This document shows, piece after piece, positions 1-4,295 of a stretch of DNA of 5,255 bases. The first letter of the stretch is position 1, and each line of letters opens with the position of its first letter. Source of the DNA: Dehalococcoidales bacterium (GTDB taxonomy: Bacteria > Chloroflexota > Dehalococcoidia > Dehalococcoidales > RBG-16-60-22); NCBI GenBank assembly GCA_030615475.1, contig JAUWZF010000098.1:1-5255 (forward strand), in the 5' to 3' direction. Below the pieces are notes generated by a model. That model ran no database searches and was not told the DNA's origin. It was given only the letters and a program-made list of their open reading frames with translations. A program made the position numbers and the translations under genes.

Positions 1-2
1 AA

Positions 3-54
3 GCGAGGGTGGGTGGGTGGGAAAAGATAACAGCGAGGGGGGTATGGGGTATGG
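3..54 (+). repeat. G-rich element, left copy of an inverted repeat flanking lysE
   Basis: This G-rich stretch contains GCGAGGG (3-9), then GGGTGGGAAAAGATAAC (15-31), then more G-tracts. The minus strand at 811-866 has the same order of blocks: GCGAGGG (866-860), GGGTGGGAATAGATAAC (853-837), then G-tracts. The 17-base core matches at 16 of 17 positions and the 7-base block is identical. Spacing between the two blocks differs by one base. The outer part, with two tandem GGGGTAT units at 39-52, is only loosely similar to the other copy. The element may begin before the window. I read it as a dispersed intergenic repeat; whether it is mobile cannot be told from one pair. Confidence 0.6.
7..21 (+). 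other. Candidate parallel G-quadruplex motif
   Basis: The bases read GGGTGGGTGGGTGGG: four runs of three G separated by single T. Oligonucleotides of this exact pattern are known to fold into very stable parallel quadruplexes. It lies about 104 bases upstream of the lysE -10 box, on the coding strand of that gene. Folding in the cell and any effect on transcription or replication are inference. Confidence 0.65.
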
Positions 55-101
55 ATTCTCGGGTCAAGCCTTCAGGCTGAATCAGGCTGAAGGCCGAGAA
101 T
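55..101 (+). repeat. Long interrupted palindrome upstream of and touching the lysE promoter
   Basis: The outer arms ATTCTCGG (55-62) and CCGAGAAT (94-101) are perfectly complementary over 8 bp. The inner arms CCTTCAG (69-75) and CTGAAGG (87-93) add 7 bp, with a one-sided bulge at 63-68 and an 11-base loop at 76-86. The right arm reaches the proposed -35 hexamer of lysE. It could be an operator, a terminator for a gene left of the window (the T-rich ATTATTTTA at 106-114 follows closely), or a dispersed palindromic repeat. The sequence does not decide between these. Confidence 0.6.
72..91 (+). repeat. Tandem 10-bp direct repeat, TCAGGCTGAA twice
   Basis: TCAGGCTGAA occurs at 72-81 and again directly at 82-91 with no mismatch. 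Each unit is close to self-complementary around a central G (TTCAG-G-CTGAA at 71-81). The pair sits inside the larger palindrome, about 35 bases upstream of the lysE -10 box, a position where repeated half-sites could bind a regulator. That role is inferred. Confidence 0.65.
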
Positions 102-130
102 GACATTATTTTACTCGTAAATGTTATAAT
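100..130 (+). promoter_or_regulatory. Sigma-70-type extended -10 promoter of lysE
   Basis: A perfect TATAAT lies at 125-130, preceded by TG one base upstream (122-123), which makes an extended -10. ATGACA at 100-105 matches the TTGACA -35 consensus at five of six bases, with a 19-bp spacer, slightly long but tolerable with an extended -10. Transcription would start near 136-138 and give a leader of about 25 bases before the GTG start. The -35 overlaps the right arm of the palindrome at 55-101, which could allow regulation. Confidence 0.7.
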
Positions 131-151
131 GGGAAAAGCACTATTGTTTCT

Positions 152-157
152 AGGGAG
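152..157 (+). promoter_or_regulatory. Ribosome binding site fixing the GTG start of lysE
   Basis: AGGGAG ends five bases before the GTG at 163. An in-frame TAG at 151-153 excludes any start further upstream, so this site and the GTG define the N-terminus. Confidence 0.75.
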
Positions 158-162
158 TAACC

Positions 163-789
163 GTGCTCGCAGCTTTAGGCACTGTTGTCATAACTTCACT
201 ATCGGGCGTAATGATGCCGGGGCCCATGTTCGCCGTGACCTTGGCCAAGAGCCTGAAATCGCCATGGGCCGGCGTGTGGGTATCCCTGGGCCACGCCGTT
301 ATCGAGGTGCCCGTGATACTGCTCGTCTACTTCGGCCTGGCGCAGTTCTTCCAGAAAGATATCGTACAGCTGGTACTCGGCGTACTCGGCGGAGGCATGA
401 TTGCCTGGATGGGCGTCGGGCTTTTCCGTGCCCGCCGGAAACTGGCCAGAGAGGGTAAGGACACGACCTATAATGCCTTCGTCGCCGGCATCATCATGAG
501 CGGTCTCAATCCGTTCTTCTTGGTGTGGTGGGTGACGGTAGGCAGCCTGCTCCTGATGACCTTCCTCGATGCGGTCGGTACCTCGGGCCTGATTCTCTTC
601 ATCGTCGTGCACTGGCTGTGCGACCTCGTCTGGCTCTCGCTGGTTTCATTCACCGTCTACCGGACACACTCGTTCTGGGGACAGCGGGTGCAGGAGTGGA
701 TCTTCATCGTCCTTAGCGTGGTTCTATTCGGCTTCGGGGGGCAGTTCATCGTCAAGGGGATTATTGGCTATGTGCAGGCGGGGGCTTAG
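163..789 (+). CDS. LysE-family transporter (amino acid exporter-like)
   Basis: The product is a 208-residue integral membrane protein of the usual LysE/RhtB length, expected in the cytoplasmic membrane exporting amino acids or related small molecules; the substrate cannot be read from sequence. Family signs are the PGP motif in the first membrane segment (residues 19-21), the GHAVIEVP segment (43-50), a short basic loop after the third hydrophobic segment (about 89-99), and SGLNPFFLVWW (113-123), which carries the conserved Asn-Pro. Hydrophobic segments lie at about 5-29, 38-60, 67-88, 104-133, 141-165 and 178-203. The GTG start is supported by AGGGAG five bases upstream and an in-frame stop at 151-153. 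The gene has its own promoter and terminator and converges on the minus-strand operon. G-rich inverted repeats flank it on both sides. Family assignment is firm; naming it a lysine exporter would not be justified. Confidence 0.88.
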   Translation: MLAALGTVVITSLSGVMMPGPMFAVTLAKSLKSPWAGVWVSLGHAVIEVPVILLVYFGLAQFFQKDIVQLVLGVLGGGMIAWMGVGLFRARRKLAREGKDTTYNAFVAGIIMSGLNPFFLVWWVTVGSLLLMTFLDAVGTSGLILFIVVHWLCDLVWLSLVSFTVYRTHSFWGQRVQEWIFIVLSVVLFGFGGQFIVKGIIGYVQAGA

Positions 790-810
790 AAGCCCCCTGA
801 GATTATTTTG
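780..810 (+). terminator. Rho-independent terminator of lysE, with the stop codon in the loop
   Basis: GGGGGCT (780-786) pairs perfectly with AGCCCCC (791-797) across the loop TAGA (787-790), and T787-A790 could add an eighth pair. The loop contains the lysE TAG stop codon (787-789). The T-rich stretch ATTATTTTG follows at 802-810. The tract is interrupted and starts four bases after the stem, so termination may be incomplete. Read on the minus strand, no T-run follows the hairpin, so it should not serve the opposing operon. Confidence 0.65.
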
Positions 811-900
811 TACCCCACCCCCATCCCCTGTTCCAAGTTATCTATTCCCACCCGCGCCGCCCTCGCGGCATCGGTTGCTTATCCCGTAAGTATATGCCCG
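790..900. other. Convergent intergenic region between lysE and the CDF gene
   Basis: These 111 bases separate the two stop codons. They hold the distal part of the lysE terminator and the right copy of the G-rich repeat. There are two weak inverted repeats: GCCGC/GCGGC at 856-869, and CCGTAAG/CTTACGG at 884-890 and 907-913, the latter straddling the CDF stop codon. Neither is followed by a T-run on the minus strand, so I see no convincing terminator for the minus-strand operon here. No gene is apparent. Confidence 0.6.
811..866 (-). repeat. G-rich element, right (inverted) copy flanking lysE
   Basis: The minus strand carries GCGAGGG (866-860), GGGTGGGAATAGATAAC (853-837) and three close G-tracts (828-825, 822-818, 816-813), in the same order as the plus strand at 3-54. 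The 17-base core differs from the left copy at one position. Five G-tracts on one strand give a possible quadruplex, but with an 18-base loop it is weaker than the motif at 7-21. Confidence 0.6.
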
Positions 901-1809
901 CTACCCCTTACGGTCCTCGCACTCGAGGTCGCAAGCGTCGCAGTTATCGTCGCAGGGCTCCACGTGTATCGTCACATCCGTGCGGATGAGTCGGACCTTT
1001 ATATCCTTCTCTAAATGGTCGCACATATCGTGGGCTTCTTCGATGCTGACGTGCTTGGGCATGACCAGGTGCAGGTCGATGTACCGCTGGTTGCCGGCCT
1101 TGCGCGTGCGCAGCTTGTGAAAGCTGACTACCTCTCCCTTGAAGTGCTCCGTGATGGCCGCCCTGATGTTGTTCTCCTCATTCTCCGGCAGCTTCACGTC
1201 CACCAGTCCCCCGAAGGAGTTCCTCAGCACGTCAAAAGCCACTTTCAGAATAAATAAAGCGACCAGTCCGGCCAAGATGGAGTCGATGACGCTGAGTCCG
1301 GTTATGCGAACCACGATAAGCCCGATGAATACCGCGGCGGCGGAATAGACATCGGCGGCGATGTTGCGAGCATTGGCCTCCAGAGCCATCGAGTCTTCTT
1401 TTTTAGCTACCCTGAGCAGGTAGCGGGAGAGGAAGATGCTGGCGATGATGGAGACCGCCATCACCCCGATAGCGGCTTCGGTCATTTCCAGGGCGGCGTG
1501 GGTCTGTATGCGGCGCACCGCCGAGTAGATGATGGAACCCCCGGCGAGAAATATCAGTATCGCCTGTATGATGGCGGCAACGTTCTCCGCCTTGCCGTGG
1601 CCGAAGGGGTGTTCCTTGTCAGCCGGCCTGGCGGCAATGTGGATGGCCAGGAAGGTAACGCTGACCGCAAAAAGGTCGAGGAAACTGTCAACCGCCTGTG
1701 CCAGAACACTCAGGCTGCCGGTGATAACGCCCACGACAACTTTGAGCACTATCAGGCCAACGACGATAATTATGGAGAGCTTGGCTGCACCGCTTCTGCC
1801 GGAAAACAT
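901..1809 (-). CDS. Cation diffusion facilitator (CDF) family metal exporter
   Basis: The 302-residue product has usual CDF length, with six hydrophobic segments (about 12-34, 38-58, 77-98, 112-132, 151-170, 174-194) and a cytoplasmic C-terminal domain. The family exports divalent metals such as Zn, Fe, Mn or Cd in exchange for protons. Compared with E. coli FieF, transport-site Asp pair D41/D45 is present, but the TM5 pair is N149/D153 where FieF has His/Asp. The second site is intact (D64, H67, H71, within HPFGHGKAE), and C-terminal-domain ligands align as H231, H247, H260, H282 and E284. After HVEP the protein ends in a tail with C286, C290, C293 and C297. The ATG start has AGGGA five bases upstream. 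The gene lies 15 bp downstream of secF and is probably co-transcribed with it. The metal cannot be named; the Asn in the transport site makes a plain zinc assignment uncertain. Confidence 0.9.
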   Translation of the reverse strand: MFSGRSGAAKLSIIIVVGLIVLKVVVGVITGSLSVLAQAVDSFLDLFAVSVTFLAIHIAARPADKEHPFGHGKAENVAAIIQAILIFLAGGSIIYSAVRRIQTHAALEMTEAAIGVMAVSIIASIFLSRYLLRVAKKEDSMALEANARNIAADVYSAAAVFIGLIVVRITGLSVIDSILAGLVALFILKVAFDVLRNSFGGLVDVKLPENEENNIRAAITEHFKGEVVSFHKLRTRKAGNQRYIDLHLVMPKHVSIEEAHDMCDHLEKDIKVRLIRTDVTIHVEPCDDNCDACDLECEDRKG

Positions 1810-1814
1810 TGCTT

Positions 1815-1819
1815 TTCCC
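1815..1819 (-). promoter_or_regulatory. Ribosome binding site of the CDF gene
   Basis: On the minus strand AGGGA lies five bases before the ATG at 1809, inside the 15-bp gap after the secF stop. There is no room for a separate promoter in the gap itself, which supports co-transcription with secF. Confidence 0.7.
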
Positions 1820-1824
1820 TGCTT

Positions 1825-2742
1825 TTAAGCTTTTTTAACGGAAGGCTTGCGCCATGGAATAAATCTGCCCCACTCGCCCTTGTCCCACACTACGAGGAGT
1901 GAAGGGGCAATACATACGGAGCTGAAGGTGCCGGCGATGACACCGATGATAAGGACGACGACGAAATTCTGGATGGTTGCCCCGACAAAGAGCAATAGCG
2001 CCAGGACGACGATTAGCGTGGTCAGGCTGGTATTCACGGAGCGGCTCAGGGTCTCCACCAGACTGTTATTCACCACGGCTTCGAAGTTGCTGCCGATTCC
2101 CTTGGTCAGGTTCTCCCGTATTCTATCGAAGACAACCACGGTGTTATTGACACTGTAGCCGATAACAGCCAGGAGACCGGTGATAAACATGAGGTTAATC
2201 TCCCAGCCCAGTATCGCCCCGAGAATGGAGAAGATTCCCATGGCAATCAGGGCATCGTGCACCAGGGCTACAATTGCGCATGCTCCGTAATGGAGAGGTC
2301 TGGGCATGCGGCGGAAGGCCCAGGTAACGTAGAGCAGTATGCCGACAGCCGCTATGACTATGGCAATGGCGGCATTACTCACCGTTTCCGAAGCAATCTG
2401 GGGAGAGACCGAGGAAAATTGCGCCTCCGTTACCTCCCCGAAGCGCTCGGATAGAGAATCCTCTAACTGCGCCTTTTCACTGTCGCTTAGTTCATGCGTG
2501 CGGATTAAGAACTGTCCTTCACCGGCGCTTTGTATAATGGCGTCGGTATAGCCCAGACTGCCCATCTCCTCTTTGAACAGGTCGTACTCTACCGGCTCTT
2601 CGAATTTTACCGTCAGCATGGAGCCGCTGCTGAATTCAATCCCGGAGGGCAGGCCGGCGCTCAGCAGCGAAATAATGCCGACGAGAATTACTATCCCGGA
2701 AATCAGGAAGAACCGGAATCTTTTACCGATTATATCAAACAT
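1825..2742 (-). CDS. secF: Protein translocase subunit SecF
   Basis: The 305-residue product is the usual size for a separate SecF. With SecD it forms the membrane complex that uses the proton gradient to pull exported proteins out of SecYEG. It has one N-terminal membrane segment (about 12-31), a periplasmic-side domain (about 32-120) and five clustered C-terminal segments (about 122-142, 152-174, 184-206, 240-257, 260-286). Recognisable family parts are VHDALIAMGIFS (161-172), GYSVNNTVVVFDRIRENL (195-212) and SRSVNTSLTTL (233-243). R234 aligns with the proton-path Arg671 of Thermus thermophilus SecDF. N200 falls exactly where that protein has Asp637, and most SecF proteins read N-D at this point. 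The usual GxDFxGG after the first segment reads GIEFSSG (34-40). The start overlaps the secD stop by one base (TAATG), with AGGGG nine bases upstream. The gene appears intact. Confidence 0.95.
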   Translation of the reverse strand: MFDIIGKRFRFFLISGIVILVGIISLLSAGLPSGIEFSSGSMLTVKFEEPVEYDLFKEEMGSLGYTDAIIQSAGEGQFLIRTHELSDSEKAQLEDSLSERFGEVTEAQFSSVSPQIASETVSNAAIAIVIAAVGILLYVTWAFRRMPRPLHYGACAIVALVHDALIAMGIFSILGAILGWEINLMFITGLLAVIGYSVNNTVVVFDRIRENLTKGIGSNFEAVVNNSLVETLSRSVNTSLTTLIVVLALLLFVGATIQNFVVVLIIGVIAGTFSSVCIAPSLLVVWDKGEWGRFIPWRKPSVKKA

Positions 2743-4295
2743 TATTTCTTACCCCTGTCTATACTGAACAGCACTGTTCTCCTGCCCAGAGGACTATGGA
2801 GAAACAGGCGTAGCAGTGTACGCGTAACCATAATTGCCGTAAACATGCTTATTATCACGCCGATGCCTAAAGTGAGGGCGAAGCCCATGACCGGCGCGCT
2901 GACAACAATGCTGCTGCCGAGCCAGAAAAGGATAATACATACGATTATCGTGGTGACATTACTGTCCCTGATGGCTGACCAGGCGCGGTTGAAGCCGGCT
3001 TCTATGGCGGCGCCCAGCGTCCGCCCCATTCTCAGCTCTTCCTTCATCCTCTCGAAGATGAGTATATTGGCGTCAACGGCCATGCCGATAGATAAGATGA
3101 AGCCGCCCAGTCCCGCCAGCGTGAGCGTAATCGGTATCAGCTTAAACAGCGCCAGAACCAGCGTCCCGTAAAATACCAGGGCCAGACTGGCCAGGAAGCC
3201 GGGCAGGCGGTAGTAGGCAATCATGAACAGCATGACCAGCACGATGCCGATGAGGCCGGCCATCCAGCTCATCTGGATAAAATTGGCCCCCAGCGTGGCC
3301 GAGACCTTCTCCTGATAAAGCGGCGGCTGCTTTAACGGCATGGGCAGAGCGCCTGATTTAAGCAGGTTAGCCAGCTCTTCTACTTCTACGCGGGTGAATG
3401 TGCCGGTGATAACACCGCTGCCGTGGTAGGCAGGCTCGTTGATTCTGGGAGACGAAAGGAGAGTGCTGTCCAGGAATATACCCAGGAGATGCTGCGGTGA
3501 ATAGTCCTGTTCAGGACTGTATAAGCGCTTGGCAACCTGGTCAAAAATTACGCCCCCTTCGCTGTTCCATTCAATGCTGACCTGCGGTCTGGGGGCAACA
3601 CCGCTCTGGTCAAGGGAGGGGAAAGAATCAGCCAGGAATTCGCCGGTAAGGGCGGTGCCGTCATCACCTCTGGCGGAAATCCAGGATAGGCCGCTTTCGA
3701 ATTCCTTTAATGTCTCTTTATCAACCGGATTACCTGCCGCGTCTGTAAGCCTGATACCGGTATCATCACTTACCAGGAAGGCTACAGTTTTGTGTTTTAA
3801 ATTTCCCTCTTCGTCTCTCGAGCTTGCGACGAAGATTCGGTCGCCGGTCTCTCGCTTATCAAAAAACTGTAGCTGAGTCTGTTCCAGGTAATCACCGAGG
3901 GTAACGGGTTTTCTCTCCTCGGTTAATTCCACTTCTCTGAACTCGAGGAAGCCGGTCTGCTCGACCAGGCTCTTGGCGGCATCGAGCTCGGTGAACCCCG
4001 GCAGCTGTATCAGTATGCGGTCGTCTCCCATCTGCTGGATTACCGGCTCGGCGACGCCGTATTTGTCGATACGTTTTTGAATGGTTGTCACAGTCCGGCT
4101 CATATTCCTGGCCAATTCGGTAGCATTCTCAGTGGCATCAGCCTGATACACGAGGTGCACGCCCCCGATGAGGTCGAGACCGAGGTGCAGTCCCTTCCTG
4201 CCGAGTTTCTCTGCGTCTATAGGTAGTATGGCCCACAGGGCAAAGCCGAAGATTATCAGTATCAGCAGTAGTGAAATGGCGTTTTTTCTGGTCAT
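2742..4295 (-). CDS. secD: Protein translocase subunit SecD
   Basis: The 517-residue product is the partner of SecF in proton-driven protein export at the cytoplasmic membrane. Visible order: an N-terminal membrane anchor (about 7-24); the conserved GLHLGLDLIGGVHLVY (35-50); a large extracytoplasmic P1 region (about 51-335) including IQKRIDKYGVAEPVIQ (72-87) and DRILIQLPG (92-100); the LPMPL segment (317-321) at its end; then five membrane segments (about 342-362, 366-386, 390-412, 446-464, 468-492). GGFILSIGMAVDANILIFER (397-416) carries D408, which aligns with the proton-path Asp340 of Thermus SecDF. The protein is shorter than E. coli SecD (615) and within the range of other bacteria. The ATG start overlaps the upstream TGA stop (ATGA, 4292-4295) and follows AGGGAG at four bases. 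Translational coupling on both sides is likely. No damage is seen. Confidence 0.96.
   Translation of the reverse strand: MTRKNAISLLLILIIFGFALWAILPIDAEKLGRKGLHLGLDLIGGVHLVYQADATENATELARNMSRTVTTIQKRIDKYGVAEPVIQQMGDDRILIQLPGFTELDAAKSLVEQTGFLEFREVELTEERKPVTLGDYLEQTQLQFFDKRETGDRIFVASSRDEEGNLKHKTVAFLVSDDTGIRLTDAAGNPVDKETLKEFESGLSWISARGDDGTALTGEFLADSFPSLDQSGVAPRPQVSIEWNSEGGVIFDQVAKRLYSPEQDYSPQHLLGIFLDSTLLSSPRINEPAYHGSGVITGTFTRVEVEELANLLKSGALPMPLKQPPLYQEKVSATLGANFIQMSWMAGLIGIVLVMLFMIAYYRLPGFLASLALVFYGTLVLALFKLIPITLTLAGLGGFILSIGMAVDANILIFERMKEELRMGRTLGAAIEAGFNRAWSAIRDSNVTTIIVCIILFWLGSSIVVSAPVMGFALTLGIGVIISMFTAIMVTRTLLRLFLHSPLGRRTVLFSIDRGKK
2752..2756 (-). promoter_or_regulatory. Ribosome binding site of secF inside the secD coding end
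   Basis: On the minus strand AGGGG lies nine bases before the secF ATG at 2742, within the last codons of secD. Together with the one-base TAATG overlap it points to coupled translation of the two partner proteins. Confidence 0.6.

Noticed and set aside
1..162. CRISPR array or tRNA gene in the repeat-rich leader
   Set aside because: The repeats are a single tandem 10-bp pair and G-tracts without spacers, and no cloverleaf with a T-arm consensus can be made from the palindrome.
129..458. Plus-strand open frame of 109 codons overlapping the start of lysE
   Set aside because: Arg-rich composition with no family resemblance. Its ATG lies inside the -10 box of the lysE promoter, and the overlapping lysE frame has clear membrane-protein motifs and a ribosome binding site.
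199..612. Minus-strand open frame of 137 codons opposite lysE
   Set aside because: His/Glu/Gln-rich product of the type expected from the complement of a hydrophobic membrane protein gene; no motif.
3..866. Insertion sequence or composite transposon carrying lysE
   Set aside because: The flanking inverted repeats are real, but no transposase, resolvase or target duplication is visible, so it is listed only as repeats.
856..869. GCCGC/GCGGC hairpin as a terminator of the minus-strand operon
   Set aside because: Only 5 bp, and the minus strand after it is G-rich rather than T-rich. It lies at the edge of the repeated element and is more likely part of it.
884..913. CCGTAAG/CTTACGG inverted repeat across the CDF stop codon as a terminator
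   Set aside because: The loop is 16 bases long and no T-run follows on the minus strand; weak at best.
2530..3171. Plus-strand open frame of 213 codons opposite secD and secF
   Set aside because: It spans the junction of two well-conserved genes on the other strand; its product resembles no family and is explained as the complement of coding sequence.
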